Below are positions 43,014-52,223 of a stretch of DNA of 54,844 bases, piece by piece. The notes under the pieces were generated by a model. It was not told the origin of the DNA. It saw only the letters and a program-made list of their open reading frames with translations, and did not search any database. The DNA lies in contig JAEEJO010000066.1 in the NCBI GenBank assembly GCA_016281915.1, forward strand, positions 1 through 54,844, written 5' to 3'. Origin of the DNA: Clostridiales bacterium. GTDB lineage: Bacteria; Bacillota; Clostridia; Oscillospirales; UBA644. Position 1 is the stretch's first letter; the number at the start of each line of letters is the position of its first letter. Made by a program: the position numbers and the translations under genes.

Positions 43014-44089
43014 TACGCATTGCTCCTTTCAAATTCCTTCATAAACTCAACAAGTTTCTCACAGCCTTCAACAGGCATTGCGTTATATATACTTGCTCTC
43101 ATACCGCCTACGGAGCGGTGACCTTTAAGGTTAACAAAGCCGTTTGCGGTAGCTTCTTTAACAAATTTGGCGTCAAGCTCTTCGTTTCCGGTAACGAACG
43201 GGATATTCATAAGAGAGCGGCAGCTGCCGTGAACCGTCGGCTTGAACATAGAAGAATTATCGAGATAATTATATATGATATCTGCTTTTTTGCGGTTGAT
43301 CTCGCCCATTTTTTCGAGTCCGCCAAGACCTTTGAGCCATTCAAGAACAAGTTTGTGAATATAGATGGCATATGTCGGAGGAGTATTATACATAGAGCCG
43401 TTTTCCGCGTGAATGGAATATCTGAACATCTGGGGTGTGAATTCCTTTGCAGTGCCTATAAGGTCTTCACGTATTATAACAACGGTAAGGCCTGCGGGAC
43501 CCATATTCTTCTGCGCACCGGCAAAGATAAGCCCGTATTTTGTAACGTCTATCGGTTCGCTGAGAATGCAGGAAGAAAGGTCTGCAACAAGAGGAACGTT
43601 TCCTGTGTCGGGAAGTTCGGGGAATCTTGTGCCGTAGATAGTGTTGTTCTGGCAGATATAGAAGTAATCGGCTTCGGGATCGAATGTGGTTTTGTCAAGT
43701 TCGGGGATGTAGGAATATGTTTTATCCTTTGACGAGCCGACAACGTTTACCTGACCGTAACGGGAAGCCTCATCCATCGCCTTTTTCGCCCACATACCGG
43801 TAAGAACGAGGTCGATCTTATTGTTTTTCATAAGATTGAGCGGAATCATACTGAACTGGCTTGATGCGCCGCCCTGCAAAAACAGGACTTTGTAATTGGA
43901 GGGAATACCCATAACTTCACGAAGAAGCTCTTCGGCACCTCCGATTATTGCTTCATATGCTTTTGAACGGTGGCTCATCTCCATTACGGACATGCCGCTG
44001 CCGTTGCAGTCAAGCATTTCGTCTCTTGCCTGTTCAAGCACTTTTTCGGGAAGGACGGACGGTCCAGCAGAAAAATTATATACTCTCAT
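43013..44089 (-). CDS. serC: Phosphoserine aminotransferase
   Basis: This 358-residue PLP enzyme transaminates 3-phosphohydroxypyruvate with glutamate to phosphoserine; it can also act in pyridoxal phosphate synthesis. It begins MRVYNFSAGPSVLPEKVLEQ and carries FLQGGASSQFSMIP and the PLP-lysine region LIFAGAQKNMGPAGL. Length and motifs are typical. It is first in the serC-serA operon, with a consensus promoter about 60 bases upstream. Confidence 0.95.
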   Translation of the reverse strand: MRVYNFSAGPSVLPEKVLEQARDEMLDCNGSGMSVMEMSHRSKAYEAIIGGAEELLREVMGIPSNYKVLFLQGGASSQFSMIPLNLMKNNKIDLVLTGMWAKKAMDEASRYGQVNVVGSSKDKTYSYIPELDKTTFDPEADYFYICQNNTIYGTRFPELPDTGNVPLVADLSSCILSEPIDVTKYGLIFAGAQKNMGPAGLTVVIIREDLIGTAKEFTPQMFRYSIHAENGSMYNTPPTYAIYIHKLVLEWLKGLGGLEKMGEINRKKADIIYNYLDNSSMFKPTVHGSCRSLMNIPFVTGNEELDAKFVKEATANGFVNLKGHRSVGGMRASIYNAMPVEGCEKLVEFMKEFERSNA

Positions 44090-44150
44090 TATTCATCCTC
44101 CAAAGAACGCAAAAACGCGTCTTTTTGATTACAAATATATATTATCCGCT

Positions 44151-44179
44151 ATTATACTCTCTTTTCTTTTTTATGTCAA
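44151..44179 (-). promoter_or_regulatory. Consensus promoter of serC-serA
   Basis: On the minus strand TTGACA (44174-44179) and TATAAT (44151-44156) are 17 bases apart, a perfect consensus. No T-box-like or other leader RNA fits into the ~55-base leader. Confidence 0.85.
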
Positions 44180-44320
44180 TAATATAAAGGTAAATTTTTT
44201 TTAAACTATCGGTTTTTTATACATAAATATGAAAAAACGGACATAAATTATGCAGAAATTTTTGATCGCGCCGGACTTTACGCACGTAAAGACAGGATAT
44301 GAAGTGATCGCGAAAACCGA

Positions 44321-44349
44321 TTGACTTTTTGAGGATAATGTATTATAAT
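44321..44349 (+). promoter_or_regulatory. Promoter of the GH95 gene cluster
   Basis: TTGACT (44321-44326) and TATAAT (44344-44349) are 17 bases apart, about 30 bases before the first GH95 start. The region 44180-44320 shows no gene and no clear operator. Confidence 0.78.
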
Positions 44350-44378
44350 TAATAAAACACGGAAAGTTGGGGGCTACC

Positions 44379-46496
44379 ATGAAAGAAAACAGATTATACT
44401 ACACATCTCCCTCTTCGGTATGGGAAGAGGCCCTTCCGTTGGGCAACGGTAAGCTGGGCATGATGGTTTTCGGCGGGGTCAACGAAGAGAGATTGCAGCT
44501 GAATGAAGAAAGCTTTTGGGCAGGAAGAGAAACGAAAGCATCGTTCAATCCGGACGCATACAGATACCTTGACAAGATAAGAAAGCTTATTTTTGAAAAC
44601 AAGTATTCACAGGCAGAGGAAATATGCAACAAAAACTTTCTCTGCAGACATCTCGGTCCGCACGACATAACGCAATTCGGTGCGCATCAGACAGCAGGCG
44701 ATCTTTACATATCGCTTCCCAGTGCTAACAGTGACGTATATTCTCGTGAACTCATTCTCGACAAAGGTCTTGCACGCGTAATCTGCGGCGGATCTGAAAG
44801 AGATTATTTTGTTTCGTATAATTACAATACCGCCGTTATCAGAATAAAAGGAGGCATTGAAGGCGCAAAGCTGAAATATGAACGTGATAACGCATACGTT
44901 ACCGATAACGGCAGTGAGATCACGGCCATAGGTTATCTGCCGATGAAATATTTTATCAGGATCCGCTATTATGTTGAAGATAACGCTCTTTATATTTTCA
45001 TGACCGCATCAACGCGATTTAAAGAGGAAAAAGAACCTGAGGAGATTACCGCAGAAACGCTTGACAGAGCGATGAATGCAGGATATGATATCCTTCTTAA
45101 AGGCACTGCGGATTATTTTTCCGATCTGCTTTCCCGCACAGAAATAACATTCCCCGATTCCGGAAAAAAGAAAGATATACCGACAAACGAGCGGATAGAG
45201 AATCCTGAAAACGACCTGGGACTCGTGGAGCTTTACTACAATTTCGGCAGATATCTGCTTATAGGTTCTTCAAGAGGAAAACTGCCCGCAAATCTTCAGG
45301 GAATATGGAATAAAGAATACAGACCGCCATGGACTGCGGATTTCCACCTGAATATCAACTGTCAGATGAACTACTGGGCCGCAGAGGCTGCAAACCTTCC
45401 CGAACTGATCGAGCCGTTTTTCGATCATATCAAATCATTCATCAAACCGGCAGAAGAAAGCGCGCAACTGCATTTTCACTGCCGCGGATGGTTTCAGGGC
45501 GTTGTGTCAAACCCGTTCGGTCATGCTTCACTCGGCAATTACGGCTGGTCAAGCGCATTCGTGACAGGCGGCGCATGGTGCGTGCGTCACATCAAAGAAC
45601 GGTGGCTTTATTCGGGCGACAAAGAATTTCTGAAAGAATACTATCCAGTAATAAAAGGAGCATCGCTGTTTTTCTGCGATTATCTTGTTGAGGATCCGCG
45701 AAACGGATATCTTGTGACAGCTCCCGCAAGCTCACCCGAAAACGTATTTATTAATCCCGCAGACGGAAAACGCGCAAGCATCTGCGCAGGTCCGACTATG
45801 GATATAAGTATAATCAGAGAACTTTTTGAGTTCAACATACAGGCTATAGACGTCCTCGGGAACGATACGGACTTCAGGGACATATTGACGGAAAAGCTTT
45901 CGAAGCTTCCGCCTATCCGCATAGGAAAACACGGTCAGATCATGGAATGGTCTGAGGATTTTGACGAAGCAGAACCGGGACACCGCCATATTTCACATCT
46001 TTATGCACTCTACCCTGCCTCGCAGATCACGAAAAACACGCCCGAACTGTTCAACGCCGCAAAAAAGACGATCGAGCGCAGACTTTCCCACGGCGGCGGA
46101 CACACGGGATGGAGCAGAGCATGGATAATAAACTTTTATGCAAGACTTTGCGACGGAAACAAGGCTTACGAAAACATTCTGCAGCTGATAAAAAAGTCGA
46201 CTCTTCCGAATTTGTTCGATAATCATCCTCCGTTCCAGATAGACGGAAACTTCGGCGGCGCAGCGGGAATATCGGAGATGCTGATGCAGAGTCACGACGG
46301 GTATATAGATATTCTTCCCGCACTTCCCGACGCATGGATGGACGGAGAATTCAACGGGCTGATGGCTCGCGGAGGATTCAGCGTATCATGCAAATGGAAA
46401 AAGGGCAAAGTTACATTCCTTGACATCAAAGGAAAGCCGGGAACTAAGTGCACGGTTAAATATAACGGCAAGACTGAAGAAATTAATTGTCCGTAA
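44379..46496 (+). CDS. Glycoside hydrolase family 95 (alpha-L-fucosidase type), copy 1
   Basis: This 705-residue enzyme has an N-terminal beta-sandwich (EALPLGNGKLGMMVFG), a helical linker, an (alpha/alpha)6 barrel and a C-terminal beta domain. Residues matching the known catalytic set of Bifidobacterium AfcA are present: the two Asn in LNINCQMNYW (325 and 327), Glu523 in IMEWSEDFDE and Asp622 in QIDGNFGG. The family releases alpha-1,2-L-fucose or L-galactose by inversion. There is no signal peptide, so it is probably cytoplasmic and acts on imported oligosaccharides. The start at 44379 follows a GGGGG box; an in-frame TTG at 44367 is less likely. Copy 2 follows 12 bases later. Confidence 0.92.
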   Translation: MKENRLYYTSPSSVWEEALPLGNGKLGMMVFGGVNEERLQLNEESFWAGRETKASFNPDAYRYLDKIRKLIFENKYSQAEEICNKNFLCRHLGPHDITQFGAHQTAGDLYISLPSANSDVYSRELILDKGLARVICGGSERDYFVSYNYNTAVIRIKGGIEGAKLKYERDNAYVTDNGSEITAIGYLPMKYFIRIRYYVEDNALYIFMTASTRFKEEKEPEEITAETLDRAMNAGYDILLKGTADYFSDLLSRTEITFPDSGKKKDIPTNERIENPENDLGLVELYYNFGRYLLIGSSRGKLPANLQGIWNKEYRPPWTADFHLNINCQMNYWAAEAANLPELIEPFFDHIKSFIKPAEESAQLHFHCRGWFQGVVSNPFGHASLGNYGWSSAFVTGGAWCVRHIKERWLYSGDKEFLKEYYPVIKGASLFFCDYLVEDPRNGYLVTAPASSPENVFINPADGKRASICAGPTMDISIIRELFEFNIQAIDVLGNDTDFRDILTEKLSKLPPIRIGKHGQIMEWSEDFDEAEPGHRHISHLYALYPASQITKNTPELFNAAKKTIERRLSHGGGHTGWSRAWIINFYARLCDGNKAYENILQLIKKSTLPNLFDNHPPFQIDGNFGGAAGISEMLMQSHDGYIDILPALPDAWMDGEFNGLMARGGFSVSCKWKKGKVTFLDIKGKPGTKCTVKYNGKTEEINCP

Positions 46497-46508
46497 GGAG
46501 AACAGGAT

Positions 46509-48641
46509 ATGAAGGAAAACAGGCTGTTTTACAATTTCCCCGCTGAAGCGTGGGAGGAAGCGCTTCCGTTAGGCAACGGAAAGCTCGGAATGATGGTTTT
46601 CGGAAGAACTGGTGAAGAGCGCGTTCAGCTCAGCGAAAAAACGATATGGTCAGGCTGGAGAGCCGATGATGACGACAATCCCGAAACCGTAAAGCATCTT
46701 GATGAGATACGCAAGCTCATTTTTGACGGTAAATACACGGAAGCGAACAGACTCTGCAATGAATATATGGTATGCCGCAATAAAAACAGAGAGCGTATGC
46801 CGTCTTACGGTTCAAATCAGACAGCCGGAGATCTTTATATCTCCTCCCATTCTGACAAAAGCGAGAGATATGTCAGAGAGCTGCTTCTTGACGAAGGACG
46901 GGCTCAAGTCAGTTTCGGGAATACGGAGAGAGATTATTTTATTTCTTATAACTATAACACTGCGGTTATCAGAATAAGCGGAGATACAGAAAACGCGGAA
47001 ATACGGTATGAAAGAGAAAACGCAAGCATAACGTATAACGACGGTGAAATAACAGCCGTTGGTTATCTGCCGATGAAATTTGCCGTATTAATACGTTATT
47101 TAAGAAAAAACGGGGCTCTTTATATATTCATAACCGCCGCTACCTCATACAAAACGGACAACGATCCGCAGAAAGTATGCGACGAAACGCTGAAACGCGC
47201 AATGGCTGCAGGATACGACGTTTTGCTTAAAGACACGCGTGATTATTTTACGGAAATGCTTTCAAGGGCTGAGATTTCTTTTGAGCAGTCAGGATCGAAA
47301 TCAGACATACCGACAAACGAGCGGATAAAAAATCCCGAAAACGACATAGGGCTCGTGGAGCTTTACTATAACTTCGGCAGATATCTTCTTATAGGTTCTT
47401 CAAGGGGAAAGCTGCCCGCAAATCTTCAGGGACTCTGGAATAAGGACTACAACGCACCCTGGGGCGCGGACTACCATATAAACATTAATATTCAGATGAA
47501 CTACTGGTTTGCCGAAACCGCCGACATGCCGGAGCTTATCGAGCCGTTTTTTGATCTTATAAGGCTCATAGCGGAAAGAGGAGCCGCAACAGCCCGAAAC
47601 GTTTACGGCTGTCCCGGATGGGTCGCGCACTATACGACCACACCGTGGGGCTATACCGCTCTGGGAGGATCGCCCGTATACGGAGCGTTTGCCACTGCCG
47701 GAGCATGGTGTCTGCGTCACGTCAAGGAACGCTGGCTTTACAGCGGAGACAAAGAGATATTGCGTGAGTTTTATCCGATAATCAAAGGGGCTTCCGAATT
47801 TTTCTGCTCGTATCTTGTAACTGACCCGAGAAACGGATATCTTGTTACCGCGCCCGCAAGCTCGCCTGAAAACAGCTTTATCAGTCCTTCAGACGGAAGC
47901 CGTTCAAGCGTCTGCGCAGGTCCTACAATGGACGTGAGCATAATAAGAGAGCTTTTTGAATTCAATATTGAGGCGATCGAAGTATTGAAAACAGACGAGG
48001 AGTTTAAAGAAACCCTCAAAGAAAAGCTTGCAAAAATGCCTCCTTTCCGAATAGGTAAATACGGACAGATCATGGAATGGTCGGAAGATTTTGACGAAGC
48101 AGAACCGGGGCACCGTCATATCTCTCATCTTTACGGACTTCATCCGGCTGCACTGATCACCGAAAATACTCCTGAGCTGTTTGCGGCAGCAAGAAAGACT
48201 ATCGAACGAAGACTTGCAAACGGAGGCGGACATACAGGCTGGAGCAGAGCATGGATCGTTAATTTCTTTGCTCGCCTTGCTGACGGAGACAAGGCATACG
48301 AAAATATCGTTGCGCTTATAAAAAACAGCACGCTGCCGAATATGTTCGACAATCATCCCCCGTTCCAGATAGACGGCAATTTCGGAGGGACTGCAGGGAT
48401 AGCGGAGATGCTGCTGCAAAGTCATGACGGATGCATCAAAGTGGTTCCTGCCCTGCCGAAAGCATGGGCGAACGGCGAATTCAACGGGCTGATCGCGCGA
48501 GGAGGATTCAAGGTATCATGCAAATGGAGAAACGGAGAAGTTGTTTGCTGTGAAATAACAGGCAGAAGAGATATTTCGGGCAAGGTAAGAATAAACGGCA
48601 AAACATATGAATTTGAACGTGATTTCACATTCAATAAATAA
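46509..48641 (+). CDS. Glycoside hydrolase family 95, copy 2
   Basis: This 710-residue enzyme is the tandem paralogue of the upstream gene, with the same domains and the same catalytic residues (ININIQMNYW, IMEWSEDFDE, QIDGNFGG). The two copies match closely in the C-terminal half but differ in the segment before GAWC: SNPFGHASLGNYGWSSAFVT in copy 1 against TTPWGYTALGGSPVYGAFAT here. That segment lies near the active site in the family, so the substrates may differ. No signal peptide is seen. AAGGAGA precedes the ATG. Confidence 0.92.
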   Translation: MKENRLFYNFPAEAWEEALPLGNGKLGMMVFGRTGEERVQLSEKTIWSGWRADDDDNPETVKHLDEIRKLIFDGKYTEANRLCNEYMVCRNKNRERMPSYGSNQTAGDLYISSHSDKSERYVRELLLDEGRAQVSFGNTERDYFISYNYNTAVIRISGDTENAEIRYERENASITYNDGEITAVGYLPMKFAVLIRYLRKNGALYIFITAATSYKTDNDPQKVCDETLKRAMAAGYDVLLKDTRDYFTEMLSRAEISFEQSGSKSDIPTNERIKNPENDIGLVELYYNFGRYLLIGSSRGKLPANLQGLWNKDYNAPWGADYHININIQMNYWFAETADMPELIEPFFDLIRLIAERGAATARNVYGCPGWVAHYTTTPWGYTALGGSPVYGAFATAGAWCLRHVKERWLYSGDKEILREFYPIIKGASEFFCSYLVTDPRNGYLVTAPASSPENSFISPSDGSRSSVCAGPTMDVSIIRELFEFNIEAIEVLKTDEEFKETLKEKLAKMPPFRIGKYGQIMEWSEDFDEAEPGHRHISHLYGLHPAALITENTPELFAAARKTIERRLANGGGHTGWSRAWIVNFFARLADGDKAYENIVALIKNSTLPNMFDNHPPFQIDGNFGGTAGIAEMLLQSHDGCIKVVPALPKAWANGEFNGLIARGGFKVSCKWRNGEVVCCEITGRRDISGKVRINGKTYEFERDFTFNK

Positions 48642-48654
48642 ATTCGGAGGATAT

Positions 48655-50778
48655 ATGCTGAAGGAATACGACAGACATGAGGAGCGCACGGGCTTCCAGG
48701 AAAGCAACGATTACGACGAAAGATACGATATTCAATCCGATTTCGTTATGGTATACGGGCTTCACAATCTGAAGAACCGAATCGCTCACTGGAAAAAGCG
48801 CGGATACGTGATCCATCTTATGACCGGCATTGCCTGGGGCAACTACGGAGATTATTTATCCGGAAAATATGACGGCAGAGAGCATTACGATGAAATGCAG
48901 GTAGGTAAAGGCGGAAAGGAAGCAAAAAATCACGGCGGAAGTATTCCGTATATGGTGCCTTCCGTATCGTTTGCCGACTATATGGCAAACAAGCTGAAGG
49001 TGGCGATAGACGCAGGCGTTGAGGCGATACACCTTGAAGAGCCGGAATTCTGGGTCGAGTGCGGATATTCCGAAGCATTCAAACGTGAATGGCGCATCTT
49101 CTACAACGAGCCGTGGCAAAACCCTCATGCGACGTGCGAAGGGCATTATAAGGCGTCAAAACTCAAGCAATACCTTTACAAACGAACTCTTGACAGGATC
49201 TGCGCCGAGCTTAAAGAATACTCGCTTGTAAAATACGGAAAAGCCGTCCGTTTTTATGTTCCGACGCACTCACTTATCAATTATTCTCAATGGAAAATAG
49301 TCTCACCAGAGTCCTCTCTTCTGGACATACCGTCTGTTGACGGATATATAGCCCAGATATGGACGGGAACTTCGCGAGTACGGAACACCTACAGAGGAGT
49401 AAGCTGCGAACGGACTTTTGAGAACGCTTTTCTTGAATATGGAATAATGCAGGAACTTGTTGCGGGAACAGACAGGAAAATGTGGTATCTGCACGATCCG
49501 ATCGAAGATAATCTCAATCATACATGGGAAGATTACAGAAAGAATTATTATAAAACCGTGGCAGCGTCTCTTTTTCACCCGGAGATAGCTAGTTTTGAGG
49601 TGACTCCGTGGCCTAAACGCGTGTATACCGGGCAGTACCCGAATGCAGAGGGAACCGGCAAAGAAGGAATTCCGAAAGAATACAAAACGAATCTTCTTAC
49701 GGTCAATCATGCTTTGCGCGATATGAAGACTGACGACGTCGAATGGCTGACAGATACAAAAAAAATCGGTGTTATTCTTTCGGATACATGTCTTTTTGAG
49801 AGATCGTATCCGGATGGAGACAGACAGCACGATGAAACCGAAACTGTATTATGGGATCCGTTTTTCGGACTTGCGATGCCCTTGCTAAAAAGCGGACTGT
49901 GCGTGCGTCCTGTTCAGCTGGAAAATTTCAGACGCTATCCGGGATATGGGGACGGATATAAAAAACTTGTTCTTTCATACGAGTTCATGAAACCGGAATC
50001 TCCCGACATAAACAACGCGATCGCGCAGTGGGTAAGAAACGGAGGCGCTCTTGTTTATGTAGGGGACGGCTCAGATGCTTATCACGATATTCCTCACTGG
50101 TGGAACAGCGGAAAGCACAAATATAAAACGCCTGCCGATCATCTTTTTGAAACAATGGGACTTTCTGCGGATATTTCAGAAGGCGTTTACAGTGTAGGTA
50201 AAGGAACTCTGACATATTACTGCGCATCGCCGTCAGATATTGCGAAAGATACGTCGTGCTGTGACATATATCTCTCGCATATAAAAAACATCTTTGAAAT
50301 GACCGGCGAACCGTTTTCCGCGTCATCCTCGTTTGCTCTGAGAAGAGGCCGTTATGTTGTTGCAGCCGCACTGTATGAGACATGCAATAACGAGCCTCTG
50401 ACACTGGCGGGAACATATATCGATATTTTTGATGAAAAACTGCCCGTATGCAAATCACCGGAGATAAAAACCGGAGACGTAAGGCTGTTTGCAGACCTTT
50501 CCCGCATAGATACGGAAGGCAATTCCGACATAATTGCCGTATCTGGTCGTGTTTCGGGAGTTAAACAGACAAACAGATCTCTTACCTGCAAGATAACCGG
50601 ACCCTCTGAAATGCGCGGATGTATCAGGGTATGGACAAAACGTCCGCCGAAAACAATATCCGCAAAAACAGGATCGGAAAGCGTACCTGTAACATCCGTT
50701 TTCGATAAAGAGACGAAAACAACATATATAGAATTCCCCTCCTCCCCTCGCGGAATCATAATAAAAACAGTTTTCTGA
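48655..50778 (+). CDS. Unrecognised TIM-barrel hydrolase-like protein linked to GH95
   Basis: This is a 707-residue protein without a signal peptide. The first ~360 residues look like a TIM barrel with acidic clusters IHLEEPEFW (Glu128, Glu129, Glu131), YLHDPIEDN (Asp281, Glu284) and SFEVTPWPKR (Glu315), the kind of positions used in clan GH-A enzymes. Residues ~370-510 resemble a class I GATase/beta-galactosidase-trimerisation-like fold (IGVILSDT; WVRNGGALVYVGDGSDA). The last ~150 look like a beta sandwich. I cannot assign a named family. It is 13 bases after GH95 copy 2, with GGAGG before the ATG at 48655, so it should act on the same glycan. Confidence 0.7.
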   Translation: MLKEYDRHEERTGFQESNDYDERYDIQSDFVMVYGLHNLKNRIAHWKKRGYVIHLMTGIAWGNYGDYLSGKYDGREHYDEMQVGKGGKEAKNHGGSIPYMVPSVSFADYMANKLKVAIDAGVEAIHLEEPEFWVECGYSEAFKREWRIFYNEPWQNPHATCEGHYKASKLKQYLYKRTLDRICAELKEYSLVKYGKAVRFYVPTHSLINYSQWKIVSPESSLLDIPSVDGYIAQIWTGTSRVRNTYRGVSCERTFENAFLEYGIMQELVAGTDRKMWYLHDPIEDNLNHTWEDYRKNYYKTVAASLFHPEIASFEVTPWPKRVYTGQYPNAEGTGKEGIPKEYKTNLLTVNHALRDMKTDDVEWLTDTKKIGVILSDTCLFERSYPDGDRQHDETETVLWDPFFGLAMPLLKSGLCVRPVQLENFRRYPGYGDGYKKLVLSYEFMKPESPDINNAIAQWVRNGGALVYVGDGSDAYHDIPHWWNSGKHKYKTPADHLFETMGLSADISEGVYSVGKGTLTYYCASPSDIAKDTSCCDIYLSHIKNIFEMTGEPFSASSSFALRRGRYVVAAALYETCNNEPLTLAGTYIDIFDEKLPVCKSPEIKTGDVRLFADLSRIDTEGNSDIIAVSGRVSGVKQTNRSLTCKITGPSEMRGCIRVWTKRPPKTISAKTGSESVPVTSVFDKETKTTYIEFPSSPRGIIIKTVF

Positions 50779-50800
50779 AAAAACCTGACGGTTTACAGCC

Positions 50801-50838
50801 AAAGAGGACCCCGCATATGCGGAGTCCTCTTTATTTTT
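50801..50838. terminator. Terminator between the glycan cluster and fucO
   Basis: The arms AAAGAGGAC and GTCCTCTTT pair, with an inner stem CCGC / GCGG around ATAT. ATTTTTACG follows on the plus strand, and it can serve both convergent transcripts. Confidence 0.85.
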
Positions 50839-50856
50839 ACGGATATGTTGATGTGA

Positions 50857-52002
50857 TCACATAAGTTTTCTGAACATTGCTTCGAAGTCTGCAAGTTCGG
50901 CGTGGCGCGGGTTGCCCGGAGCACATGCATCTGCTGCGGCGGACTGGCAAAGGAACGGAAGATCTTCTTCCTTGAGTTTTTCAAGCTTTGTGGGGATACC
51001 GACGTCAACAGAGAGCTGACGAACTGCGTCTATTGCTGCTTTGCGGTATTCTTTTTCGCTCATGCCTACTGTATTTACACCGAATGCTTCAGCGATCGCC
51101 TTGAATTTTTCACCTGTATAATCCTGGTTGAATTCCATAACTATCGGAAGCATCATAGCGCATGCAACGCCGTGAGGAGTATCATATACCGCGCCTAGAG
51201 TATGAGCCATGGAGTGAGCGATACCGAGTCCGACATTAGAATAAGCCATTGCCGTAACGTACTGAGCAAGAGCCATGCCTTCACGTCCGTCCGGATCATT
51301 TGCAACTGCTTTTCTGAGATTTTTTGCAATGAGCTGTATTGCTTCGAGATTGAGAACATCTGCAAGCTCCCATGCTGCTGCGGTGGTGTAACCCTCGATA
51401 GCGTGAGTAAGAGCATCCATACCTGTAGATGCGGTAAGGCCTTTGGGCATAGTGGACATCATATCGGGGTCAACTACGGCAATATCGGGAATATCGTTGG
51501 GGTCTACGCATACGAATTTACGCTTGCGTTCAACATCCGTGATAACGTAGTTGATGGTGGATTCAGCGCCTGTGCCGCCTGTTGTGGGAACAGCGATCGT
51601 GAATACGGTGCGGTTTTTTGTGGGGGCAACGCCTTCAAGAGAACGAACGTCCGCAAATTCGGGGTTATTGACTATAATGCCGATACCTTTACCTGTATCC
51701 ATTGAAGAACCGCCGCCGATCGTGATCATGCAGTCTGCGCCTGAGGCTTTGTATGCCGCAACGCCGTGCTGAACGTTTTCGATCGTGGGATTGGGTTTGA
51801 TATCAGAATAGATTTCGAAATCTATTCCGTTTTCTTTGAGAAGATCCGTAACTTTCTGAGTTACGCCGAATTTAAGAAGATCGGGGTCAGATGCTACAAA
51901 TGCTTTTTTGTAGCCTCTGGATTTAAGAAGACCGGGGATTTCCCTGATGGCACCGTGGCCGTGATAGGAAATGCCGTTAAGAACAAAACGATTTACTGCC
52001 AT
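50857..52002 (-). CDS. fucO: Iron-containing alcohol dehydrogenase, lactaldehyde reductase type
   Basis: This 381-residue group III alcohol dehydrogenase is very like E. coli FucO: it shares NNPEFADVRSLEG, TINYVITD, RKFVCVDPNDIPD and MDALTHAIEGY. FucO reduces L-lactaldehyde, formed from fucose or rhamnose, to 1,2-propanediol with NADH. Metal-binding His residues lie in the GIAHSMAHTLGAVYDTPHG segment and the NAD site in TIGGGSSMDTGKGIG. It is convergent with the GH95 cluster and has its own promoter. The match is from memory of the E. coli protein, so exact substrate identity is inferred. Confidence 0.88.
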   Translation of the reverse strand: MAVNRFVLNGISYHGHGAIREIPGLLKSRGYKKAFVASDPDLLKFGVTQKVTDLLKENGIDFEIYSDIKPNPTIENVQHGVAAYKASGADCMITIGGGSSMDTGKGIGIIVNNPEFADVRSLEGVAPTKNRTVFTIAVPTTGGTGAESTINYVITDVERKRKFVCVDPNDIPDIAVVDPDMMSTMPKGLTASTGMDALTHAIEGYTTAAAWELADVLNLEAIQLIAKNLRKAVANDPDGREGMALAQYVTAMAYSNVGLGIAHSMAHTLGAVYDTPHGVACAMMLPIVMEFNQDYTGEKFKAIAEAFGVNTVGMSEKEYRKAAIDAVRQLSVDVGIPTKLEKLKEEDLPFLCQSAAADACAPGNPRHAELADFEAMFRKLM

Positions 52003-52093
52003 GATAAATTCTCCTTATTATATTTAATAAAAAACTGATTCATGAGCGCGGAACAGAAAAAAAGGAATGATTCACTTAATCCACGCATTTTAT

Positions 52094-52122
52094 ATTATAG
52101 CCGAGAATCGTTCAATTGTCAA
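52094..52122 (-). promoter_or_regulatory. Consensus promoter of fucO
   Basis: On the minus strand TTGACA (52117-52122) and TATAAT (52094-52099) are 17 bases apart, a perfect consensus about 90 bases before the start codon. Confidence 0.83.
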
Positions 52123-52185
52123 GGAAAGGCTATATTTTTTTACAAAAGGCACAATTATTTCAATCTTGCTTCAATATTGACACGG

Positions 52186-52191
52186 TATAAT
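52186..52191 (+). promoter_or_regulatory. Possible -10 box of the beta-helix lipoprotein gene
   Basis: TATAAT lies 32 bases before the start codon. No good -35 box sits 16-18 bases upstream; TTGACA is only 3 bases away and TTGCTT 14 bases away, so the promoter may need an activator. Confidence 0.4.
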
Positions 52192-52223
52192 ACAGCCATC
52201 AAAAAAACAAAGGTGGGTCGACT

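Noticed and set aside
52177..52191. TTGACA next to TATAAT as a normal promoter for the beta-helix lipoprotein
   Set aside because: The two boxes are only 3 bases apart, so they cannot act as a -35/-10 pair; only the -10 was listed, at low confidence.
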